Assembly (NCBI RefSeq): GCF_014640535.1
Contig: NZ_BMHD01000001.1
Span: 310,001 to 374,000 of the forward strand
DNA length: 64,000 nucleotides
Direction: 5' to 3'
Source of the DNA: Cnuibacter physcomitrellae
GTDB taxonomy: Bacteria > Actinomycetota > Actinomycetes > Actinomycetales > Microbacteriaceae
Shown: positions 15,264-24,519 of the stretch, in pieces
How positions within the stretch are numbered: position 1 is the stretch's first letter
Layout of the letters: every line of letters begins with the position of its first letter
Notes under the pieces: generated by a model
What the model was told of the DNA's origin: nothing
The model's input: only the letters and a program-made list of their open reading frames with translations
The model's database searches: none
Translations under genes and position numbers: made by a program

Positions 15264-16760
15264 ATGACCGTCACCGCACCCGCCTCCGTCGACACGAGCC
15301 AGCCGTACGAGCGCGACGGGCGCCTCGTCCGCGACATCGTCGACCCCTCGACCGGCGCGACGATCGAGAGCGTCCCGGAGTTCACCGCGGCGGACGTCGA
15401 CGTCGCCGTCGAGCGTGCCGCGCGGGCGTTCGAGACCGGGGCGTGGCCGGCCCTGACGCCCACGCAGAGGGCGCGCATCCTCCTGCGGATCGCGGACGAG
15501 ATCGAGCAGTCCACGGAGGAGCTCTACCGTCTGGAGGCGGCCAACAACGGGCGTCCGGTCACCGAGACCCGGGCCCAGCTGTCCCGGGTGCCGGAGTGGT
15601 TCCGCTACAACGCGGGCCTGCTCGCGGCGGAACGCACCTCCGTGCTGCCGAGCGACGGCCCCTACCTCACGTACCAGCGCCGAGCGCCGCTGGGCGTGTG
15701 CGGGATCATCACGCCCTTCAACCATCCGATGCTCATCCTCGCCCGCAGCCTGTCCGCGGCTCTGGCCACCGGCAATACGGTCGTCATCAAGCCGAGCGAG
15801 CTCACCCCGCTGACCACCCTCGCCCTGATGCCGATCCTGGAGCGCGCCGGGGTCCCCGATGGTGTCGTGTCCGTCGTGACGGGCGCCGCCGAGACGGGCA
15901 AGCGGCTGACGGAGCACCCTCTGGTCGCGAAGATCACCCTCACCGGCGGGACCGAGACGGGCCGATCGGCTGCCGTGGCCACCGCACGACGCTTCGCGCG
16001 GATGACCGCCGAGCTCGGCGGGAAGACCCCCCTCCTCGTCTTCGACGACATCGACGCGAAGGTCGCCGCCGAGGGTGCGGCATTCGCCGCGTTCGTGGCC
16101 GCCGGCCAGTCCTGCGTCGCCGGATCCCGGTTCCTCGTCCAGCGCGACGTGTACGACGGGTTCGTCGCCCACCTCACCGACATCGCCTCCGCGATCCGGC
16201 TCGGCGACCCGAGCGAGGCGGCCACCCAGATGGGCCCGCTGATCAGCGAGCGCCAGCGCTCCAAGGTGGCCGCGCTCGTGGACTCAGCCCGTGAGGAGGG
16301 GGCCACGATCACCACCGGTGGGGTGGTGCCCGACCTGCCCGCGCCGCTGTCCGACGGGTTCTTCTACGCGCCGACCGTCATCGCCGACGCGAACATGGAC
16401 ATGCGGGTCGCGCGCGAGGAGATCTTCGGCCCCGTCGCGGTCGTCATCCCGTTCGACGACGAGGCGGAGGTGCTCGCGATGGCCAACGACAACCCCTACG
16501 GTCTCGGAGCCGGTGTGTGGACCCGCGACATCGCTCGGGGGCATCGGGTCGCGAACGGCATCAGGGCGGGGATGGTGTGGATCAACGATCACCACCGTCT
16601 CGAGCCGTCGCTGCCCTGGGGCGGCATCAAGGAGTCCGGGATCGGGAAGGACGCCGGCATCGAGTCCTTCCAGGAGTTCTCCTGGCTCAAGACCGTCGTC
16701 ACCCGGATCTCCGAGACCAGCGTCGACTGGTACGGCGGAGCCGACGAGCGACTGAACTGA
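15264..16760 (+). CDS. NAD(P)-dependent aldehyde dehydrogenase
   Basis: 498 residues, full-length class. The cofactor and active-site motifs are intact: the oxyanion-side ITPFNHPMLILARSLSAAL, the Rossmann turn TLTGGTETGRS, general base Glu250 in AELGGKTPLLVF, and nucleophile Cys284 in AAGQSCVAGSR, at the usual 34-residue spacing. It oxidises an aldehyde to the acid with NAD or NADP. First gene of a block of six rightward genes; the next gene, a transporter, starts 37 bases on. GAAGGAGTGATCCCCCG precedes the ATG. It could handle a semialdehyde from aromatic ring degradation; the exact substrate is not readable. Confidence 0.92.
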   Translation: MTVTAPASVDTSQPYERDGRLVRDIVDPSTGATIESVPEFTAADVDVAVERAARAFETGAWPALTPTQRARILLRIADEIEQSTEELYRLEAANNGRPVTETRAQLSRVPEWFRYNAGLLAAERTSVLPSDGPYLTYQRRAPLGVCGIITPFNHPMLILARSLSAALATGNTVVIKPSELTPLTTLALMPILERAGVPDGVVSVVTGAAETGKRLTEHPLVAKITLTGGTETGRSAAVATARRFARMTAELGGKTPLLVFDDIDAKVAAEGAAFAAFVAAGQSCVAGSRFLVQRDVYDGFVAHLTDIASAIRLGDPSEAATQMGPLISERQRSKVAALVDSAREEGATITTGGVVPDLPAPLSDGFFYAPTVIADANMDMRVAREEIFGPVAVVIPFDDEAEVLAMANDNPYGLGAGVWTRDIARGHRVANGIRAGMVWINDHHRLEPSLPWGGIKESGIGKDAGIESFQEFSWLKTVVTRISETSVDWYGGADERLN

Positions 16761-16797
16761 CCACGCACACGACGAGACAAGGAAGAAGGACACGTCA

Positions 16798-18165
16798 ATG
16801 GCGACGCAGATCCGCACCGCACCCCGGGTGGGATGGCGGCAGGAGATCACCAGGGCGCAGTGGCTGGTCCTGGCCGGCACGATGCTCGGCTGGGGGCTGG
16901 ACGGCTTCGCGGGCAGCCTCTACACGCTCGTCCTCGGACCGGCGATGGGGGAGCTGCTGCCGCACAGCGGCATCGAGGTGGGTCCCGCGACGATCGGGCT
17001 CTACGGCGGACTCACGGTGGCGCTGTTCCTGGCCGGCTGGGCCGTGGGCGGGATCCTCTTCGGGGTGCTCGCCGACTACCTCGGCCGGACCAGGATCCTC
17101 GCCGTCGGCGTCCTGGTCTACGCGGTGTTCACGGCCGCGGCGGCCTTCGCCGACACCTGGTGGCAGCTCGGCATCCTGCGGTTCATCGCGGGGCTCGGCT
17201 CGGGCGTCGAGGCGCCCGTGGGTGCAGCCCTCATCGCCGAGTCGTGGCGGAACCGCTACCGCGCCCGGGCCGGCGGCATCATGATGTCGGGCTATGCGGC
17301 GGGGTTCTTCGCCGCCGCCCTCGCCTTCGCCCTCCTCGGCGGGCTCGGATGGCGCTTCATGATGGGCCTCGCGGTGCTCCCCGCCATCCTCGTGTGGTTC
17401 ATCCGCCGGTTCGTGAAGGAGCCGCCGGAGTCGAAGGAGGCCATCCGCGCCCGCCGCGAGCGCAAGCGTGCCGGGATCCGGAGCAGCAAGGACGCCTTCG
17501 TCCTCCGGCGGCTGTTCATGAAGCCGCTGCTTCGACCGACGCTCGTCTGCACGGCCATCGCCACGGGAGCCCTGATCGTGTTCTGGTCGGTCACGACCTG
17601 GTACCCCCAGATCATCCGGCAGATGGGCACGGCCGAGTCGTGGACCGACGCGCAGACCGCTCAGAACGTCGCGCTCGCCTCCATGCTGTTCAACGCGGGC
17701 GGTGTCGTCGGATACGCGGCGTGGGGCTTCATCGCCGACAGGATCGGGCGGAGGCCCACGTTCCTCCTCACCTTCGGGGTCGCGGCCGTCGCGATCGGCT
17801 TCCTCTTCCCGTTCGCCCACACGTTCACGGTCTACGCCATCGTGATGCCCGTCCTCGGGTTCGCGCTGTTCGGATCCCTGTCCGGCGCGTTCATCTACAG
17901 CCCCGAGCTGTTCCCCACCAGCGTCCGCGCCACCGCCATCGCGTTCTGCAACAGCGTCGGCCGGATCTTCACCGCGGCCGGGCCGCTGGTCGCGGGGGTC
18001 ATCGCCGCCTCGTGGTTCGCGGGCGACCTGGGCATCGCCACGACGGTCATCTCGGCCTTGGGGATCATCGGGCTCGTCGGCGTCGCGTTCGCCCGGGAGA
18101 CCAAGGGGAGCCCGCTGCCCACGGACGAGCCCTCGGCGCAGCCGATCCCGGCCACCACGGCGTGA
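16798..18165 (+). CDS. MFS transporter, aromatic-acid/sugar-type
   Basis: 455 residues with about twelve membrane helices and the MFS signatures of the proton-symporter group: LADYLGRTRILAVGVLVYAV between helices 2 and 3 (D-x-x-G-R-x-R-like) and FIADRIGRRPTFLL between helices 8 and 9. The sixth-loop PPESKEAIRARRERKRA and ARETKGSPL near the end resemble the metabolite:H+ symporters. It probably imports the substrate of the enzymes encoded around it (inference from position between the dehydrogenase and the monooxygenase). Confidence 0.88.
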   Translation: MATQIRTAPRVGWRQEITRAQWLVLAGTMLGWGLDGFAGSLYTLVLGPAMGELLPHSGIEVGPATIGLYGGLTVALFLAGWAVGGILFGVLADYLGRTRILAVGVLVYAVFTAAAAFADTWWQLGILRFIAGLGSGVEAPVGAALIAESWRNRYRARAGGIMMSGYAAGFFAAALAFALLGGLGWRFMMGLAVLPAILVWFIRRFVKEPPESKEAIRARRERKRAGIRSSKDAFVLRRLFMKPLLRPTLVCTAIATGALIVFWSVTTWYPQIIRQMGTAESWTDAQTAQNVALASMLFNAGGVVGYAAWGFIADRIGRRPTFLLTFGVAAVAIGFLFPFAHTFTVYAIVMPVLGFALFGSLSGAFIYSPELFPTSVRATAIAFCNSVGRIFTAAGPLVAGVIAASWFAGDLGIATTVISALGIIGLVGVAFARETKGSPLPTDEPSAQPIPATTA

Positions 18166-18208
18166 CGTGGACTCCCTCACGGCAGAGCACGAAGAACAGG
18201 ACGACACC

Positions 18209-19504
18209 ATGACACTCCGCACGACGCACCCCCGCACCACCCGTCCCCGCACCGCGGCCCCCGCGAGCGACACCTACCGAGGCAGGCGCGCCGTCGTCAT
18301 CGGCGGTTCCATCGGCGGCCTGACCGCGGGGCTGCTCCTGCGCGACATCGGCTTCGACGTCGACGTGTACGAGCGGGCCGGCACCGCTCTGCACGGTCGC
18401 GGGAGCGGGATCGTCCTGCAGCCGGACACCCTCCGCTGGTTCGTGGAGCGCAGCGACGCCGATCCCTCGGCCCTGGCCACCTCGACCTCGTGGGTGCAGT
18501 ACCTCGACCGGGAGGACCGCATCCTCTCGCGGGATCAGCGGACGTGGCAGTACACCTCCTGGGGCACCTTCTATCGCGCCCTGCTGGCCGACTTCGGCAC
18601 CGAGCACTACCACTTCGATGCTGCCGCCGTGGACTTCACCCCCGGTCCGACCGAGTCCTCCGTCGTGTTCGCGGACGGGCACTCCGAGACCGCGGACCTC
18701 GTCGTGTTCGCCGACGGCATCGGATCGATCGCCCGCGACCGCTTCGATCCGCAGGCGCTCAGCCGGTACTCGGGCTATGTCGGCTGGCGGGGCACGGTGC
18801 CCCTCCGCGATCTGTCCGACGGCACGAGGGACCTGATGAGCGACGCCATCAGCTACTCGGTCGTCCCCCACTCGCACATCACGCTCTATCCGATCCCCGG
18901 CGAGGACGGGACAGGGCCGGACGAGCAGCTGATGAACTACGTCTGGTACCGGAACGTGGAGGAGGGCGCTGCGCTGAACGAGCTGCTCACCACCCGGACC
19001 GGACGGACCGGCACGGTGTCGGTCCCGCCCGGCCAGGTGCAGGAGGCGTTCCTCGCCGAACTGCGTGCGACCGCCCTCGACCAGCTCGCGCCCGCCGCCG
19101 CGGAGGTCGTGGTGAAGACCGCCGATCCGTACCTGCAGGTCGTCATCGACACCCGGTCGTCGCGGATGGTGGTCGGGACCTCGGTGCTCCTCGGCGACGC
19201 CGCCTGCAGCGCTCGACCCCATGCCGCCGCCGGCACGGCGAAGGCGGCCGCCGACGCCTGGGCGCTCCGCGACGCGCTCCTGGCCGCCGATGGAGACATC
19301 CCCGGGGCTCTCCGTGTCTGGGAGCCGCCGCAGCTGCAGATGAGCGAGGCCCTGCTGACCAGGGTGGTCGAGATGGGGGAGCGGTCCCAGTTCCTGGGGA
19401 CCTGGTACCCCGGCGACCCGACCCTCCGGTTCGGCCTCTACGGGTCGGGGATCACCGAGCCGGAGACCCAGCCGGACTACTCCGCCTTGGCCGCGACCGC
19501 CTGA
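18209..19504 (+). CDS. FAD-dependent aromatic monooxygenase
   Basis: 431 residues. N-terminal dinucleotide fold RAVVIGGSIGGLTAGLLLRD (GxGxxG variant), GRGSGIVLQPDTLRWF, and the second FAD motif VLLGDAACSARPHAAAGTAK. The G-D-A-A-x-x-x-R-P-H pattern is shared with 2,6-dihydroxypyridine 3-monooxygenase and relatives, so hydroxylation of a pyridine or phenol ring is a fair guess. The ATG at 18209 follows CAGGACGACACC; a GTG at 18167 would add 14 residues. It sits between the transporter and a cupin in the catabolic block. Confidence 0.87.
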   Translation: MTLRTTHPRTTRPRTAAPASDTYRGRRAVVIGGSIGGLTAGLLLRDIGFDVDVYERAGTALHGRGSGIVLQPDTLRWFVERSDADPSALATSTSWVQYLDREDRILSRDQRTWQYTSWGTFYRALLADFGTEHYHFDAAAVDFTPGPTESSVVFADGHSETADLVVFADGIGSIARDRFDPQALSRYSGYVGWRGTVPLRDLSDGTRDLMSDAISYSVVPHSHITLYPIPGEDGTGPDEQLMNYVWYRNVEEGAALNELLTTRTGRTGTVSVPPGQVQEAFLAELRATALDQLAPAAAEVVVKTADPYLQVVIDTRSSRMVVGTSVLLGDAACSARPHAAAGTAKAAADAWALRDALLAADGDIPGALRVWEPPQLQMSEALLTRVVEMGERSQFLGTWYPGDPTLRFGLYGSGITEPETQPDYSALAATA

Positions 19505-19554
19505 CCGGCACCGATCTCGCGGCAGACACCACAGAACACCGACAGGAGAACACC

Positions 19555-19989
19555 ATGAGCGACTTCCTCGCAGACCTGCCCCTGGCAGGCACCCTCATCG
19601 CCACCGGGTTCGAGGGCTGGTCCGACGAGCTGAAGGACGAGTTCGCCGACCACGCCTTCGACGGCGCCGTCGGATCCCGGCTGCTGAGCGAGACGCCCCG
19701 CGCACGGATCTGGGAGATCCGGCTCGCGCCCGGGGAGCGCTGGCACGCCCACCGGCATGTGCTGGACTACTTCTGGACGGCGATCAACGCTGGCACCAGC
19801 CGCCAGCACACGTTCGACGGGACCACCCGCGACGTGTCCTACCACGCCGGCGAGACCCGGTACTTCCACTTCGGCCCCGGCGAGTACCTCCTGCACGACA
19901 TCCAGAACGTCGGCGACACCGAGCTGATCTTCACCACCGTCGAGCACCTCGACAGCGACAACGAGCCGCTCCCGCTGGAGCGCTCATGA
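19555..19989 (+). CDS. Small cupin-domain protein
   Basis: 144 residues forming one cupin barrel. The first cupin motif is in APGERWHAHRHVLDYFWTAI (His residues for the metal), the second around HFGPGEYLLHDIQNVGDTEL. Single-domain cupins of this kind act as dioxygenases, isomerases or decarboxylases of small acids. An AGGAGAACACC site precedes the ATG. Its TGA overlaps the ATG of the amidohydrolase by four bases (ATGA), so the two are translationally coupled and likely act on consecutive intermediates. Confidence 0.88.
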   Translation: MSDFLADLPLAGTLIATGFEGWSDELKDEFADHAFDGAVGSRLLSETPRARIWEIRLAPGERWHAHRHVLDYFWTAINAGTSRQHTFDGTTRDVSYHAGETRYFHFGPGEYLLHDIQNVGDTELIFTTVEHLDSDNEPLPLERS

Positions 19990-20957
19990 CGTTCACCCTC
20001 CGTCCGGGCCCGGTCGACGTGCATGCCCACTGGCTGCCGAGGGAGCTGTTCGGACTCCCGCCCGGCGCGCCGTTCGGGGCCATCACCGACCGCGACGGCG
20101 AGCTCCACGTCGGCGAGACGCCGCTGTCCATCCAGACGCGCCTGATGAGCGACGTCGACGCCATCCGCGTGGACATGGACAGGGCGGGGATAGGAGCGCG
20201 GGTGCTCTCGGCCCCGCCGTTCGCGTTCGCTCGCGACGACCTCGACGGCGCGACCGACTACGTGGCCTCCTTCAACGACGCGCTGGCCCGCGTCGTGCGC
20301 GACGGCGGAGGAGCGTTCGGCGGATTCGGTTCCGTCACCCTCGCCGACCCCGACGTCGCGCGTCGCGAGATCGAGGTGCTCGCCGCCTCGGAGGGCATCT
20401 ACGGGATCGCGATCCCGCCCGTCCTCGCCGACTCGTCGCTCGACTCCGAACCGCTGGTGTCGGTGCTGGCGGCCGCGGCGGAGAACGACCTGGCGGTGCT
20501 CGTGCACCCGATGCAGCTGCCGTCGCCGACCCTCGCCGCGCACTACCTGGTCAACCTCCTCGGCAACCCCGTCGAGACCGCGACCGCCATCGCGTCCCTC
20601 CTCCTCGGCGGGATCGCCGAGAGGCTCCCGGATCTCAGGATCTGCTTCGTGCACGGCGGCGGATGCGCCCCGGACCTGCTCGGCCGATGGGATCACGCCT
20701 GGCGGGCCCGCGCCGACGTCTCCCGCTCCTCGAGCACACCGCCTAGCGAGGGGTTCACGCGGATCTTCCTGGACACCGTCACCCACGACGAGGATGCGTT
20801 CCGCCTGCTGGCGCAGAAGGCGGGCGAGCACCGGATCGTGCTCGGCAGCGACTATCCGTTCGACATGGCGGACGGTGACCCGGTCGCCCACGCGCTGTCG
20901 TGGGGTGCGGACGAGGCCGCACTCGCCAGAGCGGCGAGGGAGCTCCTCGGCCTGTAG
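19986..20957 (+). CDS. ACMSD-like amidohydrolase/decarboxylase
   Basis: 323 residues, TIM-barrel metal enzyme of the amidohydrolase 2 group. Metal ligands are visible: His13 and His15 in VDVHAHW, His in AVLVHPMQLP, His in CFVHGGGCAPDL and Asp in LGSDYPFDM. This set is typical of 2-amino-3-carboxymuconate-6-semialdehyde decarboxylase and of gamma-resorcylate-type decarboxylases, which remove CO2 from aromatic or ring-opened acids without a cofactor. In a block with an FAD hydroxylase and an aldehyde dehydrogenase, a step of aromatic or N-heterocycle breakdown is likely; the exact reaction is not determined. Confidence 0.88.
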   Translation: MTFTLRPGPVDVHAHWLPRELFGLPPGAPFGAITDRDGELHVGETPLSIQTRLMSDVDAIRVDMDRAGIGARVLSAPPFAFARDDLDGATDYVASFNDALARVVRDGGGAFGGFGSVTLADPDVARREIEVLAASEGIYGIAIPPVLADSSLDSEPLVSVLAAAAENDLAVLVHPMQLPSPTLAAHYLVNLLGNPVETATAIASLLLGGIAERLPDLRICFVHGGGCAPDLLGRWDHAWRARADVSRSSSTPPSEGFTRIFLDTVTHDEDAFRLLAQKAGEHRIVLGSDYPFDMADGDPVAHALSWGADEAALARAARELLGL

Positions 20958-21087
20958 CAGGGGTCGCGGGCAGGCGAGCGCCGCGGTGTCGGACCGATCT
21001 GGACGATTGTCGATTGCACTCGACCTCCGGCGTGCTGTGTCATCAGAGGTGAACGCCGTCGGCGATGACACGGTCGGAGGAGAAGCC

Positions 21088-22299
21088 ATGGACAGCGACG
21101 AGACCATTCCACACCACGAGACACCGACGTTCGGTGACCCCGACCTGCCGCCCGAAGGCGAGTCGAACACCGTCGACGACCAGGCGGCCCTGACGATGAC
21201 GGGACCGCAGAACCCCGTCATCGCGAGCCAGTTCCCCAACCAGATCGACGCTCCCGGCACCGACATCAGCACCCAGGCGTTCTTCTGGTCCTCCTTCAAC
21301 ATCTCGCCCCGTCGTGTGCAGCGCGGAGGGTGGGCCAGGGAGCTGACCAAGGCCGACTTCGCGATCTCGGATGAGATCGCCGGCGTCAACATGTACCTCG
21401 AGAGCGGCGGCATCCGCGAGCTCCACTGGCACCAGACCGCGGAGTGGGCCGTCATGACCCGGGGGAGGTGCCGGGTGACGACGATCAGCCGCGCGGGGCT
21501 GCCCAGCGTCGAGGACGTCGAGGAGGGCGACCTCTGGTACTTCCCCGCGGGGACGCCTCACTCGCTGCAGGGTCTCGGCCCGGACGGAGCCGAGTTCGTC
21601 CTGGCGTTCGACGACGGCGCGCAGTCGGAGTCGAACACGCTGCTGCTCACCGACTGGTTCGCCCACACGCCGCCGGAGGTGCTGGCGAAGAACTTCGGGG
21701 TGGCGCAGGAGACGTTCAAGGACATCCCGCTCCACAACCTGTGGATCTTCCCCGGCGACGAGCCGGGTGAGCTCGAGAAGGACCAGGCCGACGCGAACGT
21801 GACCTGGGGTGCGGCCGAGCCGATCATCTTCCGGCTCTCGCGGTCGCAGCCCGTGCACTCCAACAGCGGCGGCAGCATCCGCATCGCCGACAGCACGAAC
21901 TTCCCGCTCTCCAGCACCGTCGCGGCGGCGCTGGTGACAATCGAGCCGGGATCGATGCGAGAGCTGCACTGGCACCCCAACGCCGACGAATGGCAGTACT
22001 ACCTCCGGGGGTCGGCGCGGATGACCGTCTTCAACACCGGACCGCACGCCAACACGACCGACTTCCGCGCCGGCGACGTCGGTGTCGTGAAGCGCAACTA
22101 CGGTCACTACGTCGAGAACACCGGCGATGACGTGCTGCAGTTCCTCGAGGTGTTCAAGGCCGACAGGTACGAGGAGGTCTCGCTCGCGAACTGGCTGTCG
22201 CACGTCCCGCCGTCGCTCGTGGCCGCGCACCTGAACGTGCCCGAGGACGTGATCGCGACGTTCCCGCGCGGAGCCCAGGGCATCACGCCGATCCGCTGA
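21088..22299 (+). CDS. Oxalate decarboxylase-like bicupin
   Basis: 403 residues with two cupin domains. The first manganese site is in RELHWHQTAEWAVMTRG, the second in RELHWHPNADEWQYYLRG, each H-x-H...E. Oxalate decarboxylase converts oxalate to formate and CO2; the active-site lid of the B. subtilis enzyme reads SENST, and here the matching place reads SESNT (in FDDGAQSESNTLLLTDW), which keeps the catalytic Glu. ATG with CGGAGGAGAAGCC upstream, 130 bases after the amidohydrolase, so it may have its own promoter. No Tat or Sec signal is visible, so it acts in the cytoplasm. Confidence 0.9.
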   Translation: MDSDETIPHHETPTFGDPDLPPEGESNTVDDQAALTMTGPQNPVIASQFPNQIDAPGTDISTQAFFWSSFNISPRRVQRGGWARELTKADFAISDEIAGVNMYLESGGIRELHWHQTAEWAVMTRGRCRVTTISRAGLPSVEDVEEGDLWYFPAGTPHSLQGLGPDGAEFVLAFDDGAQSESNTLLLTDWFAHTPPEVLAKNFGVAQETFKDIPLHNLWIFPGDEPGELEKDQADANVTWGAAEPIIFRLSRSQPVHSNSGGSIRIADSTNFPLSSTVAAALVTIEPGSMRELHWHPNADEWQYYLRGSARMTVFNTGPHANTTDFRAGDVGVVKRNYGHYVENTGDDVLQFLEVFKADRYEEVSLANWLSHVPPSLVAAHLNVPEDVIATFPRGAQGITPIR

Positions 22300-22332
22300 C
22301 GGCGGTGACTCGGCTGACGGCAGTGACGTGAC

Positions 22333-22370
22333 GGAGAAGGGTCCCGGTGCGGTGCTCGGGACCCTTCTCC
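22333..22370. terminator. Bidirectional terminator between oxalate decarboxylase and MFS genes
   Basis: A perfect 13-bp stem, GGAGAAGGGTCCC (22333-22345) with GGGACCCTTCTCC (22358-22370), and a 12-base loop. It sits between the converging bicupin gene and the leftward transporter gene and should end both transcripts. The TTC after the right arm is a short T-rich tail at best. Confidence 0.85.
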
Positions 22371-22380
22371 TTCGGGGTGC

Positions 22381-23691
22381 TCAGGCCTTCACGCCGAGGG
22401 CGGCCTTGGTCGTGCGGAAGGTCTCGGGCGCGAACACCGCCACCAGGGAGGAGACGATCGACGCTCCGCCGCAGAGCAGGATCGCGGGCCACCAGTTCGT
22501 CCCGCCGGCACCGAAGCCCTGCGCGATCGCCGGTGCGAACCCGGCGAGCAGGATGCCGAGCATCAGGCCGACCGCCATGCCCGTGTACCGCACCTGCGCG
22601 GGGAACTGCTCCGGGTACCAGGTCGCCCCGACGGTGATGGGGATGCAGTAGAAGATGCCGATGCCGATGACCCCGGTCAGGTACACCATCGGGATGTTCC
22701 CGGCGTCGATCGCGACGAACAGCAGGGCCATGGATGCGCTCGCGCCGAGAGATCCGACGATGAACAGCGGCCGGCGTCCGAACCGGTCGGAGAGCAGCCC
22801 CGACAGGGGAGCGGCGACGACGGCGACGAGGTTCCCGAGGGACACCACGGCGAGCATCACGGCGCTGGGGATCCCGTTCTGCGTGCCGTAGGCGAGGGCG
22901 AAGACGTTGAAGATGGTGCCGACGATGTTGACGGTGCTGAGGAACAGCACCCGCACGGTGGTGCGCCAGTGGTCCTTCAGGAGCACGGCGATGGGCAGCT
23001 TGGCGCGGGACTCGTCCGCCTTCATGGCAGTGAACGTGTCGGGCTCGTCGAGCTTGCGCCGCAGCAGATACGCCACGACGGTGAAGACGCCGCTGATCAG
23101 GAACGGGATGCGCCATCCCCAGCTGTACAGCGCCTCCTCGGGCAGCAGGGCCACCGGGATGAACACCAGGCTGCCGAGGGCGATGCCGAACTGCATGCCG
23201 CTCATGGTGAAGCTGGTGTACCAGGCTCGTCTGCCCTCGGGGGCGTGCTCGACCGTCAGCGACGTCGAGCCGGGCGACTCCCCTCCCGCCGACAGCCCCT
23301 GGACCAGTCGGAGGAGGACGAGGAGGGCCGATGCGGCGTAGCCGATGGCCTGGAACGTCGGGAGCGCTCCGATCAGGAACGTCGCGATCCCCATCAGGGC
23401 GATGGTGAGCACGAGCGCTCGGCGACGACCGAACCGGTCGCCGATGTGTCCCCACAGGACCGCGCCGAGCGGACGGACGACGTAGGCGACACCGAACGTC
23501 GCGATGGAGAGGAACGTGGCGGCCGCGCCCGACTCGGGGAAGAACAGCTTCCCGAAGATCAGCGCGGACGCGGAGCCGTAGACCAGGAAGTCGTAGTACT
23601 CCAGCGCGCTTCCGAAGAAGCCCGAGACGGCGGCACGACGGACTCTCCGTCGGGCCGTGATGACGGTGTCGGCGTCGAGGATGGCGGACAT
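22381..23691 (-). CDS. MFS transporter, metabolite:H+ symporter group
   Basis: 436 residues, about twelve membrane helices. The opening FFGSALEYYDFLVYGSASAL and the loop GHIGDRFGRRRALVLTIALM are typical of the MHS group (shikimate, alpha-ketoglutarate, proline/betaine and dicarboxylate importers), as is RLVQGLSAGGESPGSTSLTV in helix 4-5. Likely imports an organic acid. It is the last gene of the leftward MarR-VOC-MFS group and faces the catabolic block across a strong terminator. Substrate cannot be read from sequence. Confidence 0.9.
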   Translation of the reverse strand: MSAILDADTVITARRRVRRAAVSGFFGSALEYYDFLVYGSASALIFGKLFFPESGAAATFLSIATFGVAYVVRPLGAVLWGHIGDRFGRRRALVLTIALMGIATFLIGALPTFQAIGYAASALLVLLRLVQGLSAGGESPGSTSLTVEHAPEGRRAWYTSFTMSGMQFGIALGSLVFIPVALLPEEALYSWGWRIPFLISGVFTVVAYLLRRKLDEPDTFTAMKADESRAKLPIAVLLKDHWRTTVRVLFLSTVNIVGTIFNVFALAYGTQNGIPSAVMLAVVSLGNLVAVVAAPLSGLLSDRFGRRPLFIVGSLGASASMALLFVAIDAGNIPMVYLTGVIGIGIFYCIPITVGATWYPEQFPAQVRYTGMAVGLMLGILLAGFAPAIAQGFGAGGTNWWPAILLCGGASIVSSLVAVFAPETFRTTKAALGVKA

Positions 23692-23722
23692 GTGATCTCC
23701 AAGGGGAATGGTAGGGCGCCGG

Positions 23723-24430
23723 TCACGAGAACTGGGGCTGAAGGGTGATGGGGGAGAGCCGGATCTCCTGCGGACCGGCGGTGGAGTCGAAGCCGACGGC
23801 GTAGAGTCCGTCGCTTCGCCCGTTGAAGCGGAGGTCGACGCCGAGCCCTGAGATGTCGATGTCGCCCAGCCAGTCGCGGAGGTCGTCCTCCGTGCCGCCG
23901 AGTTCCAGGGACGTGACTCCGAGCCCCTCGACCTCGCCGGTGCCCGGCTGAGGCGCCAGCAGGCTGGAGTGGCTGTCGAGATCCGAGACGTAGTAGATGT
24001 TCGGCTTGCCCAGGAGCCAGGAGTGGAGGAAGTCCGGGGCGTGGGCGGCCTTGCCGCGCTTCTGGCCGGGCACCATCAGCACCTTGCCGCCGGCGATCTC
24101 CGTCGACACCTCCACTCCCCGGTGAGCGGCGAACGCCTCGATCTCGGCCATGTCGTCGCTGCGCAGGCAGAGGCCCGCGAAGCAGTCCCCGGCTGCGGTC
24201 TGGCGCTCCAGCTCGAGCGCGACCGGGTGGCCGTCGAGGATGTTCCGGTGGTCGACGATGCTCTCGATCTCGACGTAGACGGTGCCACCCAGCGAGAGGA
24301 TCTTCTGGCCGAGACCGAGACCCGGGAACCAGCCCCCGTCCGCGCTTCCGATGCCGGTCTCGCGGCTGAGCTCCACGGTCGTGCGGTACAGGTTCCCGGA
24401 CCAGATCGCGATGTGGTCGAGTGCAATCAT
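23723..24430 (-). CDS. VOC/glyoxalase-like protein
   Basis: 235 residues. The start IALDHIAIWSGNLYRTTVEL and VYVEIESIVDHRNILDG are VOC-type; the protein is the length of a two-module glyoxalase-like protein. GAGGGAGCATGC precedes the ATG at 24430, which I prefer to a start 22 codons upstream. Some VOC proteins of this size are extradiol-type ring-cleavage enzymes, others act on small carbonyls; metal ligands could be His5 and Glu, but this is not certain. The gene sits between a MarR regulator and an organic-acid importer, so it is probably part of the same catabolic function. Confidence 0.75.
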   Translation of the reverse strand: MIALDHIAIWSGNLYRTTVELSRETGIGSADGGWFPGLGLGQKILSLGGTVYVEIESIVDHRNILDGHPVALELERQTAAGDCFAGLCLRSDDMAEIEAFAAHRGVEVSTEIAGGKVLMVPGQKRGKAAHAPDFLHSWLLGKPNIYYVSDLDSHSSLLAPQPGTGEVEGLGVTSLELGGTEDDLRDWLGDIDISGLGVDLRFNGRSDGLYAVGFDSTAGPQEIRLSPITLQPQFS

Positions 24431-24519
24431 GCATGCTCCCTCTGATGCGGAAGTCGCAGATCCGGCCTCGACGCTGTCCTCGGCAGGGGAGGGCATCGAC
24501 GCCCGGGTCTCCGACTTAT

